A DNA stretch of 34,938 nucleotides from Bacteroidota bacterium (GCA_013288345.1 JABDCA010000029.1:1-34938); one strand, 5' to 3'. Positions 1 through 8,739 are shown, counted from the first letter of the stretch. A program made the numbers and translations. Notes: generated from the letters alone by a model not told the origin.

Positions 1-402
1 CGTTACGATGACCTTACAGGCATTTTTGGCTTGCCTAATGTTTCTGGTGTGGGTATTTCATTTGGTGCCGACAGGATATATGATGTGATAGAAGAGTTGG
101 GTAAATTCCCGCAAGGGGTTACCAGTTCAACGAAAGTAATGTTCGTGAATTTTGGCGAGACCGAAGCTTTGTATTGTCTGCCTTTGGTTGCAACATTGCG
201 TAAGAATAACATAAGCACAGAGCTGTACCCTGATGCTGCTAAGTTTAAAAAGCAAATGGGTTATGCCGATGACAAGAAGATAGCCTATGTGGTTTTTGTA
301 GGGGCCGATGAAATGCAGAAAGGTGTATTGAAGTTGAAGAACATGACAACAGGAGAAGAGAAGGAAATTAAGTCAGATGAATTAATAAAGCATATTGTAT
401 GA
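1..402 (+). CDS. hisS: Histidine--tRNA ligase, C-terminal part (5' truncated by window)
   Basis: Frame 1 is open from base 1 to the TGA at 400-402, giving about 133 residues with no start inside the gene. The class II synthetase motif 3 is visible near the beginning (GVGISFGADRIYD, with the ATP-binding Arg). It is followed by the alpha/beta anticodon-binding domain (VMFVNFG...LVATLRKNNISTELYP...KIAYVVFVGADE) typical of HisRS. The enzyme charges tRNA-His in the cytoplasm. The stop overlaps the start of hutH by four bases (ATGA), so the two are probably translated from one message. The catalytic domain lies outside the window. Confidence 0.95.
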   Translation, partial: RYDDLTGIFGLPNVSGVGISFGADRIYDVIEELGKFPQGVTSSTKVMFVNFGETEALYCLPLVATLRKNNISTELYPDAAKFKKQMGYADDKKIAYVVFVGADEMQKGVLKLKNMTTGEEKEIKSDELIKHIV

Positions 403-1880
403 AGCTTTTTGCCATAAACAGTAAAATAGATTTTGTTGCCATTAAGAACATTCTTGCTGATAAGGCACGCATTGCACTTTCTGAAGATGCTGAAAAGAGA
501 ATTGATAAGGCACGTAAATATTTAGATAAGAAACTGGCTTCATCAAAAGAACCTGTTTATGGTATTAACACCGGCTTTGGCTCATTGCGTAATGTAAAGA
601 TCGATACGAAAGATTATAGCCAGTTACAGACAAACCTCTTGCGTTCTCATGCCTGTGGTAGTGGGGCAGAGGTTCCTGCTGAAATTGTAAAGCTTATGCT
701 TTTGCTCAAAGTGCAATCTCTCAGTTATGGGCATTCAGGCGTTGATGTCAGCACAGTAGAAAGGCTTATTGAGTTTTATAATAATGATATTCTCCCTGTA
801 GTATATGAGCAGGGTTCGTTGGGCGCTTCGGGCGACCTGGCTCCGCTTGCACACTTGTGTTTGCCATTAATAGGCGAAGGTGAAGTTTATCACAATGGAA
901 AGAAAAAGAGTGCTGCTGCTTTATATAAAGAGCTGAAATGGAAACCCCTTTCGCTTAAACCTAAAGAAGGCCTTGCCTTGCTTAATGGCACCCAGTTTAT
1001 GAGCGCTTATGGCACATGGCTTATTTTACAAGCACAAAGCCTTACCATTATGGCAGATACTATTGCGGCTATGTCGCTCGATGGATTTGACTGCCGACTG
1101 GAGCCTTTCAATAAACTGGTACAGGATGTGCGTCCGCATAAAGGACAAAGAGAATGCGCTGCCTTTATTTTGCAAACCCTGAAAGGAAGTAAAATAGCAA
1201 GTCGTAAAAAAACTGATGTACAGGACCCTTATTCTTTCCGTTGTATACCGCAGGTGCATGGCGCAATACGCGATGTTGTGGAGCATGCGCAAAGTGTTTT
1301 GCTTAAAGAAATTAATTCGGTAACCGATAACCCGCTCATCTTTCCAGATGAGGATGAAATTATATCAGGTGGTAATTTTCATGGGCATCCGCTGGCAATG
1401 GCATTCGATTATTTGGCTATTGCAATGGCCGATCTGGGTAATATATCTGAACGCAGAACCTATAAGCTTATATCGGGCGAAAGAGGATTGCCTGCATTTT
1501 TAGTAAAAGCACCGGGACTTAATTCAGGCCTTATGATTTTGCAGTATTGTGCAGCTTCGGTTGTTAGCCAGAATAAACAATACGCAACCCCTGCATCGGT
1601 AGATAGTATTGTGTCATCGAACGGACAGGAAGATTATGTTAGCATGGGTGCTAACGCTGCCACCAAGTGCTATAAGGTAGTTCAGAACCTTAAGACGGTA
1701 TTGGCTGCTGAACTTATTACAGCAGCTCAGGCAATTATCTTCCGCAGGCCCGATAAAACATCTCCTGCATTAGAAACCATGCTTGCGAAATTCCAAAAGC
1801 AAGTTCCTTTTATTGATAAGGACAGGGTGATATATGAAGCCATACAAAAGAGTGTGGCATTTATTGAGAGTAGCCTTTAA
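399..1880 (+). CDS. hutH: Histidine ammonia-lyase
   Basis: 493 residues, the usual length for the family. The enzyme deaminates L-histidine non-oxidatively to urocanate and ammonia, the first step of histidine catabolism. The Ala143-Ser144-Gly145 triad that cyclises into the MIO electrophile sits in GSLGASGDLAPLAHL. The N-terminal YGINTGFGSL motif carries the catalytic Tyr, and GQEDYVSMG is the C-terminal signature. The SH in NLLRSHACGSG is typical of histidine rather than tyrosine or phenylalanine lyases. The ATG overlaps the hisS stop (ATGA). No hutU, hutI or hutG is present in the window, so the rest of the pathway must be elsewhere or absent. Confidence 0.95.
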   Translation: MKLFAINSKIDFVAIKNILADKARIALSEDAEKRIDKARKYLDKKLASSKEPVYGINTGFGSLRNVKIDTKDYSQLQTNLLRSHACGSGAEVPAEIVKLMLLLKVQSLSYGHSGVDVSTVERLIEFYNNDILPVVYEQGSLGASGDLAPLAHLCLPLIGEGEVYHNGKKKSAAALYKELKWKPLSLKPKEGLALLNGTQFMSAYGTWLILQAQSLTIMADTIAAMSLDGFDCRLEPFNKLVQDVRPHKGQRECAAFILQTLKGSKIASRKKTDVQDPYSFRCIPQVHGAIRDVVEHAQSVLLKEINSVTDNPLIFPDEDEIISGGNFHGHPLAMAFDYLAIAMADLGNISERRTYKLISGERGLPAFLVKAPGLNSGLMILQYCAASVVSQNKQYATPASVDSIVSSNGQEDYVSMGANAATKCYKVVQNLKTVLAAELITAAQAIIFRRPDKTSPALETMLAKFQKQVPFIDKDRVIYEAIQKSVAFIESSL

Positions 1881-1886
1881 GCCTTA

Positions 1887-2040
1887 TAGCCCAAACCCCT
1901 AAAGGGGCTTTAACGAAATAGTAATTATTTTATAGGTCTTCAACAGGCTCAGACTGACGAACCTTAGTCATGTTGAGCTTGTCGAAACATACAGCGAATT
2001 CCAAATGAAATTTCAAAGCCCCTTTAGGGGTTTGGGGCTA
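1887..2040. repeat. Nested palindromic intergenic repeat
   Basis: The outer arms, 1887-1911 and 2015-2040, are near-perfect inverted copies that differ by one C. Each carries the core CCCCTAAAGGGG, which can itself fold. Inside lie a second, imperfect inverted pair at 1939-1958 and 1967-1986 (about 15 of 20 bases match), of the type ttcgacaagctcaacatgac. The element fills the gap between the convergent hutH and TPR genes. It looks like a non-coding REP/MITE-like unit and could act as a bidirectional transcription barrier. No ORF is present within it. Confidence 0.8.
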
Positions 2041-2048
2041 GCGATAGA

Positions 2049-3944
2049 TTATCGAATTCCTTTAATAGTATCTTTTCCTTGCGTTGGCAAAGCGCTTAAT
2101 CCCTTTTTAGCATCAGCAAGGTCTGGCTTTAAAATTAAAGCAGAGTTCCAGGCATAGCGTGCAGAATCAAATTGCTTTAAGGTATAATAAGCACCGCCAA
2201 TATTGTACCATAGGTCTACGTTATTATTATCGCAATGCAGACCAAGTTTTAATTCATTTAACGATTCACGTACTTTGCCTTGTGAGGCATACTGTAAAGC
2301 TTCATTTAAAAATGCCCTGCCAAGCAATTGCCCCGAACCTTGTAAAGGCGGGTAGTTTACATTTATTTGTTTGGCGGTATCCATATATCGCTTTGCCATA
2401 TCAGGATTGTTGAGCGATAAATAACAAACTGCAAGGTTGTAATAACTTACATCGTAAGTTTTGTAAAGCACTATCGATTTTTGAAGGTATATAATAGCTG
2501 TATCCAATAAGCCTGTTTTTCTCTTTTCATTCCCGGGTGTTTGTGCAAGCCTTGCATAGCCCGCACCTGCATTGCCATTTACCATAAAACTATTGGGTAC
2601 TGTTTTTACATCAGCAATAAATAAGGTGGTGTCATTTTTCCATTCCTTGTTTCGCTGGAATGTTTCTGCTCCGCATAAAACCACAAGTATAATAGCAATA
2701 GGAGTAATGATGAGCTTTTTCTGTGCTAGCTGCAAATTTTCCAATAACTTATATAAGCCAAATGAGATTAAAATAACAAACCCCAGTGATGAATGAAAGG
2801 CAAGGCGCTCGCCTATAGTAGCACCAATGTCCATTACAAAGTTTGATATGAGTGCAATGTTCAATAGGAAAAAGAAAACAGGAAATGCCAATATGTTTCT
2901 CTTTAATGTCAACATTACTCCCCATATTCCAATTGCTATGTAGGTGAATATCGATAGCCATACAGAAAGATCTGTAAAGCTGTGATAAGGTATTTGAGCA
3001 TAAGAGTAGTCGGCAGATAAAGGGTGTGGCAAAAAGAGCAGAATGATGTATTTGCTTAATACAAATAGTTCAGTAGCTATTTTTTGTACAGGTGTTGCAT
3101 ATAAATAGGGATTGGTAAGTATCTTATCATTCTGCAGGCTATGGGGAATACCTACTGTGGTAAATCGAATAATTAGATAAAGAGCCACTACTCCGAAATA
3201 CGGAATAGCCTTTTGTAAAGCTTCCGCAGGCTTTTCATCAGATAATAAGTAAAACAATAGTGGCAGCAGAACAATTAAAGTAACAGCATATTCTTTCGAT
3301 AGCAAAGCCAGGAAGAATGCACCCATACCCAGTATAAGATGCTTCATCTGTTTTTCTGCTATATACTTTAAGCTGAAAATAAACGTAAGCATGATGAGTG
3401 TTAACGATAATATCTCGTCGAGACTTTTTATGTTGGCAACAACCTCTGTATGTATTGGGTGTATAGCAAATAATAAAGTGGCGAGGAATGCGATGTCTTC
3501 GCCACCGGTAATCTTTTTTAAAAGGAATCCGCTTAAGAAGTAGAAAATAGAAATAACACAGAGTATATATGCCAATACACTTATAAGATGCCTTGCTGTT
3601 GGCGATTCACCGAACAGTTGGTGTTCAATGGCAAACACAATAACCGAAAGCGGACGGTATCTTCCGCCAGAAAGCTGTTGGTTTTTGCCGGCATGCATAT
3701 ACTGGTTATAGCTATCGAAGGTATCGTTCGAAAGTATTTTGCTTATGCCTGAAAATCCTTTTTGAACGTATGCGTTATTCTGAATAACCAATGAATCATC
3801 AAGAGCGTATTCATTACTTGCTGTGTTAATGTAGAACATGAAAGCAACAGCAGCCAGTATAGCACATTTAATGTTAAAGCTGAAATTAAAAACCATTGAT
3901 GGAGTAGCTTTTACAGGAGTAGGAGCAGGGCTTTTTTTATTCAT
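2049..3944 (-). CDS. TMTC-like multi-pass membrane protein with TPR repeats (copy 1)
   Basis: 631 residues, ATG at 3944. The N-terminal ~420 residues are strongly hydrophobic with many membrane spans, and the last ~200 hold TPR-like repeats (DLWYNIGGAYYTLKQFDSAR). The first extracytoplasmic loop has the acidic pair D49-D50 (EYALDD), and residues 162-177 read HPIHTEVVANIKSLDE. Both patterns recall the TMTC/DUF1736 GT-C glycosyltransferases, which in animals are protein O-mannosyltransferases. By inference this copy transfers a sugar from a lipid carrier to exported proteins; the donor and acceptor are unknown. It is a tandem paralogue of the gene 16 bp upstream and the last gene of a three-gene operon. 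Confidence 0.8.
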   Translation of the reverse strand: MNKKSPAPTPVKATPSMVFNFSFNIKCAILAAVAFMFYINTASNEYALDDSLVIQNNAYVQKGFSGISKILSNDTFDSYNQYMHAGKNQQLSGGRYRPLSVIVFAIEHQLFGESPTARHLISVLAYILCVISIFYFLSGFLLKKITGGEDIAFLATLLFAIHPIHTEVVANIKSLDEILSLTLIMLTFIFSLKYIAEKQMKHLILGMGAFFLALLSKEYAVTLIVLLPLLFYLLSDEKPAEALQKAIPYFGVVALYLIIRFTTVGIPHSLQNDKILTNPYLYATPVQKIATELFVLSKYIILLFLPHPLSADYSYAQIPYHSFTDLSVWLSIFTYIAIGIWGVMLTLKRNILAFPVFFFLLNIALISNFVMDIGATIGERLAFHSSLGFVILISFGLYKLLENLQLAQKKLIITPIAIILVVLCGAETFQRNKEWKNDTTLFIADVKTVPNSFMVNGNAGAGYARLAQTPGNEKRKTGLLDTAIIYLQKSIVLYKTYDVSYYNLAVCYLSLNNPDMAKRYMDTAKQINVNYPPLQGSGQLLGRAFLNEALQYASQGKVRESLNELKLGLHCDNNNVDLWYNIGGAYYTLKQFDSARYAWNSALILKPDLADAKKGLSALPTQGKDTIKGIR

Positions 3945-3960
3945 TCAACACTTTCTGCGT

Positions 3961-5841
3961 TTACTTGATACCTGCAACATTATTCACCTGCGGAGGTAAA
4001 GCAGCCAGGCCCTTCTTGGCAAGGTCATAATCGGGCTTTAACTGTAAGGCTGCATTCCATGCATAGCGTGCCGAATCCCATTGCTTGATTGTAAAATATG
4101 CTCCGCCAATATTATACCAAAGGTCAGGATTGGTATTATCAGCCATCAATCCTTTTTTTAAGGCAATTATGGCTGCTGGTGCATTATTTACTTTGCCATC
4201 TTCCATTGCCTGATTCAAGTATGAATGTGCTAATAAAGGAAAGTATTGTTTTAAATTAGGATGGTCGGGGTATAGCTTGCGGGCGTACTCCCAGTATTTT
4301 TTTGCAGAGTCTGGTATCTCTAACTTATAAAATGCAATACCCAGGTTGAGGTAGCTATTGGTATAAGTAGGGTGCATTTCAATTGACCTGCGCAAATACT
4401 TTATTGATTTATTAATATCCTCGCTTACCAAAGCTTTACCTGCTTTGCTGGTATCTTTTACCGCTTCAGCCATATCAAGGTAGCGGGCACCGGCATTGCC
4501 TAATACCATAACACTATTGGGTACAACGTTTACATCGTGCGTAAACAGAGTAACATCACTGTGCCATTGGAGGTTCCGGGTGGTACACTCTATGCCGCAA
4601 AGCACAATTAGTATAAATGATCCGCTGAGAACTATCTCTTTCTTTCGGGCAAATTCGGGGCTTCGGATAATAGCGTAGGCAAGCAATACTATAAAACCAA
4701 GTGAAGAGTGGAATGCCAAACGTTCGCCCATTGTAGCACCTACGTCAACAACAAAGTTAGTTACCATTGCCAGGTTAGCCAGGTAAAAGAAAATCGGGAA
4801 GGCAAGTATTTTCTTTTGCATCAATAGTTTTATTCCCCAGTAAATTATTGCCCCGTAAGAAATTATGCACAACCATACTAAAGGGTCAGCAAAATTGCGA
4901 TAAACCAACTGGTTATATGAATAATCGCTTGAGAGCGGATAAGGAAAGAATAACATAAAAAGGTATTTTCCCAAAACATAAATTTCTGATGCTTTCTTCT
5001 GCGAATGAGTAGCAAGCATATAAGGGTTGTTGAGAATCTCGTCGCTTGGCACATTGTGCGGTACGCCAACTGATTTTATGCGTATTAGCATATACAAAAC
5101 GGCAACACCCAAATAAGGAAGTGTATTTGTAAATACAGAAATAGGCTCTTTTTTTGCAACCGTATAAAATAAAATAGGTAACAGAAAAATAAGGGTGAGT
5201 GCATATTCTTTAGCCAACAATGCCAGGAAAAAAAACAATGCTCCCAGGTAAAGATCTTTTCCTTTTCTATCCTCTTTTTCAGCTTCGGAGTATCGCAAGG
5301 CGAAAATAAAAGTGAATAATATGCACATAAGCGACAGCATTTCGTCAAGGCTCTTAACGTTAGCTACTACTTCGGTATGCATTGGGTGTATGGCAAAAAG
5401 CATAGATGCAAGAAATGCAATGTCTTCCCCCTTTTTTAAATTTCGTAGCAGATGGTTATTCAGAAAGTAAAAGACCACCAGTATACAAGCCATATATGCC
5501 AGTATGCTTATAGCATGACGAAACAAAGGATCTTCGCCGAAAAAAGCATGTTCGATAGCAAAAACCACAATAGATAATGGCCTGTACCTACCACCGGCAA
5601 GCATCTGGTTGGCATTCATCTGGTGGTAATAGCTATAATAGGCATCGTGGCTCATTATGCCTTTTATACCATCAAAGCCTTGTTGTACGAATTCGTTCTT
5701 TGTAATTACTATACCATCATCCAATGCATATTCGTTATTTATTGAATCGGCATAGAATACTAACCCCAATGCAAGCAGGATGATACACTTTACTTTAAAG
5801 CTGAAGTTAAAAACAGATGTTGAGATGGTACCTTCTTCCAT
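3961..5841 (-). CDS. TMTC-like multi-pass membrane protein with TPR repeats (copy 2)
   Basis: 626 residues with the same architecture as the downstream gene: a GT-C-like hydrophobic domain with D41-D42 in NEYALDD, the motif HPMHTEVVANVKSLDEMLS, a GGRYRPLS segment, and C-terminal TPR units (DLWYNIGGAYFTIKQWDSAR). The two proteins are collinear and very alike at the ends, more divergent in the membrane core, as expected of an older tandem duplication followed by specialisation. The ATG at 5841 shares a base with the stop of the upstream caspase-like gene (TAATG), which suggests translational coupling. Role as a glycosyltransferase is inferred from motifs only. Confidence 0.8.
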   Translation of the reverse strand: MEEGTISTSVFNFSFKVKCIILLALGLVFYADSINNEYALDDGIVITKNEFVQQGFDGIKGIMSHDAYYSYYHQMNANQMLAGGRYRPLSIVVFAIEHAFFGEDPLFRHAISILAYMACILVVFYFLNNHLLRNLKKGEDIAFLASMLFAIHPMHTEVVANVKSLDEMLSLMCILFTFIFALRYSEAEKEDRKGKDLYLGALFFFLALLAKEYALTLIFLLPILFYTVAKKEPISVFTNTLPYLGVAVLYMLIRIKSVGVPHNVPSDEILNNPYMLATHSQKKASEIYVLGKYLFMLFFPYPLSSDYSYNQLVYRNFADPLVWLCIISYGAIIYWGIKLLMQKKILAFPIFFYLANLAMVTNFVVDVGATMGERLAFHSSLGFIVLLAYAIIRSPEFARKKEIVLSGSFILIVLCGIECTTRNLQWHSDVTLFTHDVNVVPNSVMVLGNAGARYLDMAEAVKDTSKAGKALVSEDINKSIKYLRRSIEMHPTYTNSYLNLGIAFYKLEIPDSAKKYWEYARKLYPDHPNLKQYFPLLAHSYLNQAMEDGKVNNAPAAIIALKKGLMADNTNPDLWYNIGGAYFTIKQWDSARYAWNAALQLKPDYDLAKKGLAALPPQVNNVAGIK

Positions 5842-6410
5842 TACAGGTAAAATAATTTAAACTGAAGTCTTCTGGTAAAGCTCCTGTAGTTTTTTGTTAT
5901 TGCCTTATCAAGCATACGTATATCCTTGTACTGCTGAAACATTTCTATAAGTATCATATCGAATGCTGAACTTTCTACAAAATTAATTTCTGTTTCGAAA
6001 CCACAAACACATAATGCACCTGTAGCCTCTAAAAACCTTTTTATGGTTTTTTCGTCAGTATTAAGTGTCTTGCAACTTCCAAAGTGTAATATTTTATCGT
6101 GACAGCTATCGTGAAGCATATCACCTAACTCATCCAGCGTAACAAATTCCTTGCCTACCTGTATGCTTTCGGGCTTACCATGAAAAGCAAAATAGGCAAT
6201 GGAGTAGTTAGCGTATTTTTTTAGTTTCCATAGCGAAAGGTAGTATTCCAGATTTTCCCGGGTACCGCATTGCTTATATATATAGTTAATACCAAGATTC
6301 TGTTGTAAAAAAGTAAGGGCAGCACCTATACTCGAATGGTCGCGCATATCTTTTTGCCAGTCGCCCTCTAAACAAAATACATTCTTTTTATAGCTCTGCG
6401 CTAAACCCAT
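5841..6410 (-). CDS. Caspase/CHAT-like His-Cys dyad protein, possibly DUF6642-like
   Basis: 189 residues from the ATG at 6410. A strand ending in His77-Gly78 (YFAFHGKPE) and a later strand ending in Cys113 (ILHFGSCKT), 36 residues apart, match the His and Cys of the caspase/gingipain/CHAT clan CD fold. The segment after it (CVCGFETEINFVESSAFDMILIEMF) resembles the CHAT pattern. No signal peptide, membrane span or other domain is present, so it is probably cytosolic. It resembles what I recall as DUF6642, but I cannot confirm this. The reading frame extends to a TTG at 6434, but a promoter element covers that codon, so ATG 6410 is preferred. It leads an operon with the two TMTC-like genes. Confidence 0.65.
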   Translation of the reverse strand: MGLAQSYKKNVFCLEGDWQKDMRDHSSIGAALTFLQQNLGINYIYKQCGTRENLEYYLSLWKLKKYANYSIAYFAFHGKPESIQVGKEFVTLDELGDMLHDSCHDKILHFGSCKTLNTDEKTIKRFLEATGALCVCGFETEINFVESSAFDMILIEMFQQYKDIRMLDKAITKNYRSFTRRLQFKLFYL

Positions 6411-6431
6411 AACCTGTTTTTTAATGCCCGG

Positions 6432-6439
6432 CAAAAATA
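6432..6439 (-). promoter_or_regulatory. -7 promoter element for the caspase-like/TMTC-like operon
   Basis: On the minus strand this reads TATTTTTG, a full match to the Bacteroidota consensus TAnnTTTG. It would place transcription start near 6426, about 15 bases before ATG 6410. No clear -33 element was seen. Confidence 0.5.
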
Positions 6440-6474
6440 ATGCTAAAAAAGCGGCGGTAATACCACTATTAACC

Positions 6475-6482
6475 TATATTTG
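6475..6482 (+). promoter_or_regulatory. -7 promoter element for the coiled-coil/zapA/rny group
   Basis: TATATTTG matches TAnnTTTG and lies 33 bases before the ATG at 6516. It is divergent from the element at 6432-6439, so both operons appear to start from one 105-bp intergenic region. The -33 element is not obvious. Confidence 0.5.
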
Positions 6483-6515
6483 GCTGAAAATTAGATTTTT
6501 TTCAAAAACCTGACC

Positions 6516-6803
6516 ATGAAGGACTTGGACAAGAGGCTTGAGAATATTTACAAAGAAATAGAAAAAATTTTATCTTTGCAGGGCGAGTTACAGGACACTG
6601 TCAAGAAGCTTAAATCTGATAATCAGGAGCTTGCAGGTAAATTGAAGGTCGTGGACGAGCAGTTAAAAAGAGCCAGGGAAGTCGGTGAAACGGCCCAACT
6701 GGACAAACAAAAACATAACACACAACATAACCAGGAAATAAATAATAAAATAGACGAACTCTTAAGTGAAGTAGAGCGATGTATTACATTGCTGAAAAAT
6801 TAG
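6516..6803 (+). CDS. Small coiled-coil protein upstream of zapA (ZapB-like)
   Basis: 95 residues, ATG start. Almost the whole chain is a predicted coiled coil: residues 1-60 show heptads of Leu/Ile spaced among Lys, Glu and Gln (LDKRLENIYKEIEKIL, LQDTVKKLKSDNQEL), then a short Gln/His/Asn-rich linker and a second helix (INNKIDELLSEVERCITLL). There is no membrane span. It lies 18 bp before zapA and is probably co-transcribed. The size, coiled-coil character and position suggest a Z-ring accessory protein acting with ZapA, as ZapB does in other bacteria, but this is inference from context. Confidence 0.75.
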   Translation: MKDLDKRLENIYKEIEKILSLQGELQDTVKKLKSDNQELAGKLKVVDEQLKRAREVGETAQLDKQKHNTQHNQEINNKIDELLSEVERCITLLKN

Positions 6804-6821
6804 CAAACAAGCAGAGATACA

Positions 6822-7100
6822 GTGAAAACCAATACAATAAAAGTAAATATCTCAGGCAGGGAATACCCGGTAAACGTAACACCCGATACGGAGGCAGCCA
6901 TGAAAAAGGCAGCTATCCTTATTAACGAACAGGTGAAGAACTATTCCTCCTCCTACGCTATAAAAGATCCGCGCGATCTTTTAGCTATGTGCGCGTTACA
7001 GCTTGCTTTTCAGCATATTGAACAAGTAAATACAGTACAGGTTAACGAAAAGGTAGAACAAAAGGTAAAAACCATCGAAAACTTATTGCATTTAGTTTAG
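6822..7100 (+). CDS. zapA: Cell division protein ZapA
   Basis: 92 residues from a GTG start. The N-terminal globular part (IKVNISGREYPVNVTPDTEAAMKKAAILINEQV) and the helical C-terminus, with the motif DPRDLLAMCALQLAFQ, are characteristic of ZapA. The protein binds and cross-links FtsZ filaments at the division site in the cytoplasm. It sits between a coiled-coil partner gene and rny, an arrangement common in Bacteroidota. The upstream ATG-less context means the GTG is the first usable start. Confidence 0.85.
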   Translation: MKTNTIKVNISGREYPVNVTPDTEAAMKKAAILINEQVKNYSSSYAIKDPRDLLAMCALQLAFQHIEQVNTVQVNEKVEQKVKTIENLLHLV

Positions 7101-7148
7101 TAAGGTAGTCAGCTTCTTTTTTTAAGGGTTCATAAAATAAACATCTCA

Positions 7149-8705
7149 ATGAACCTAGATATAGTAACCATTATTGTAATTGCCGCCGCTGCCGTTGTAG
7201 GCCTTGGGCTTGGCATATTAATTACCGCCACCATTATTCGTAAGAATATTGAGAAAAAGGGGCAGGAAATAATTAAAGATGCTGAAAGGCAGGCTAATAC
7301 CATGAGAGATAAGAAGATGCTTGAAGCCAAGGAGCGCTTTTTACAACTTAAAGGTGAGCATGAACAGCAAACCATTGAGAAAACCAAGAACATTAACCTT
7401 ACTGAAACAAGGACCAAGCAAAAAGAACAAGCTGCATCGCAAAAACTTGAACAGGTTCAGCGTAAGGAAAAGGAAACTGATAACCTTAAGAACAGCCTTA
7501 CCGAGCAACTTAAAATAGCCAGTGTTAAAAACGAAGAGTTGTCGAAGATGCACCAAAGGCAAATTCAGCAGTTAGAAGTTATTTCGCAGACTTCGGCTGA
7601 AGATGCTAAAACACAATTAATAGAATCACTGAAGTCAGATGCCAAATCGCAGGCTACTGTGCTTATTAAAGAAATAGTGGACGAAGCTAAGCTTACCGCT
7701 AATATGGAAGCCAAGAAGATCATCATACAGTCTATACAACGTATGGGTGTGGAGCAGGCAGTAGAAAATGCTGTTGCTGTATTTAATATTGAAAACGATG
7801 AAATGAAAGGCCGTATTATTGGCCGAGAAGGACGTAATATACGTGCACTTGAAGCTGCGACCGGTGTTGAAGTTATTGTAGATGACACCCCGGAAGCTAT
7901 TATTATTTCGTGTTTCGATCCGCTAAGGCGCGAAATAGCCCGTATGGCACTGCACCAATTGGTTACTGACGGACGTATTCACCCTGCACGTATTGAAGAG
8001 GTGGTGCAAAAGTGCCGCAAGCAATTAGAAGATGAAGTTGCTGAATTAGGTAAACGTACAGTAATTGATCTTGGTTTAAATAACCTGCATCCGGAACTTA
8101 TCAGGTTGGTTGGTAAAATGAGATACAGGTCATCATACGGACAGAATTTATTACAACACTCGAAAGAGGTTGCTAACCTGGCTGCTACTATGGCTGCTGA
8201 ATTAGGATTGAACCCTAAAGTAGCTAAGCGTGCTGGTTTGTTACATGATATTGGAAAAGTACCTGATGAAGAACCTGAATTGCCACACGCAATTTTGGGT
8301 ATGAAGCTTGCAGAGAAATACAAAGAGAAACCTGAAATATGCAACGCTATTGGCGCTCACCACGATGAAATAGAAATGAACAGTTTGTATTCTCCAATTA
8401 TACAGGTGTGCGATGCTATATCGGGTGCACGCCCGGGTGCAAGGCGCGAAATGGCGGAGCAGTATATTAAGCGTTTGCGCGACCTTGAGGCTTTGGCAAT
8501 GTCGTATAAAGGTGTAGAGAAAACATATGCTATACAAGCCGGTAGAGAACTGAGGGTAATTGTAGGCAGCGAAAAAATTACCGATAAGGAAGCAGAAGTA
8601 ATGTCATTTGAGATAGCGCAAAAAATACAAAATGAAATGACCTATCCCGGCCAGGTAAAAGTTACAGTCATTCGCGAAACAAGAGCGGTAAGTGTAGCTA
8701 AGTAA
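7149..8705 (+). CDS. rny: Ribonuclease Y
   Basis: 518 residues, normal length. Order of domains: one N-terminal membrane anchor (about residues 5-27), a long charged coiled coil to about residue 200, a KH RNA-binding domain with the GREG loop at 225-228 ([13 protein letters not shown]), and an HD domain with H366-D367 in [11 protein letters not shown]. It is the membrane-bound endoribonuclease that starts mRNA decay. ATG 7149 keeps the full anchor. Forty-eight bases separate it from zapA, with no terminator seen, so it may share a transcript with the division genes. Confidence 0.95.
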   Translation: MNLDIVTIIVIAAAAVVGLGLGILITATIIRKNIEKKGQEIIKDAERQANTMRDKKMLEAKERFLQLKGEHEQQTIEKTKNINLTETRTKQKEQAASQKLEQVQRKEKETDNLKNSLTEQLKIASVKNEELSKMHQRQIQQLEVISQTSAEDAKTQLIESLKSDAKSQATVLIKEIVDEAKLTANMEAKKIIIQSIQRMGVEQAVENAVAVFNIENDEMKGRIIGREGRNIRALEAATGVEVIVDDTPEAIIISCFDPLRREIARMALHQLVTDGRIHPARIEEVVQKCRKQLEDEVAELGKRTVIDLGLNNLHPELIRLVGKMRYRSSYGQNLLQHSKEVANLAATMAAELGLNPKVAKRAGLLHDIGKVPDEEPELPHAILGMKLAEKYKEKPEICNAIGAHHDEIEMNSLYSPIIQVCDAISGARPGARREMAEQYIKRLRDLEALAMSYKGVEKTYAIQAGRELRVIVGSEKITDKEAEVMSFEIAQKIQNEMTYPGQVKVTVIRETRAVSVAK

Positions 8706-8739
8706 TTTTTGCGGAATTAGTGGTTTGTTAGTTTAAAAT

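Noticed and set aside
399-1880. Tyrosine or phenylalanine ammonia-lyase
   Set aside because: The SH in the selectivity loop and GQEDYVSMG fit histidine ammonia-lyase.
5841-6410. A complete caspase-based defence system
   Set aside because: Only one short caspase-like protein is present, with no recognisable sensor or effector partner nearby, so a defence role remains speculation.
6410-6434. TTG start at 6434 for the caspase-like protein
   Set aside because: The codon lies inside a TATTTTTG promoter element and adds only eight residues without family similarity.
6571-6578. TATCTTTG as a promoter for zapA
   Set aside because: It is inside a coding region over 240 bases from zapA and is expected by chance in AT-rich DNA.
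7101-7148. 6S RNA gene after zapA
   Set aside because: The gap is only 48 bases, too short for 6S RNA, and shows no such fold.
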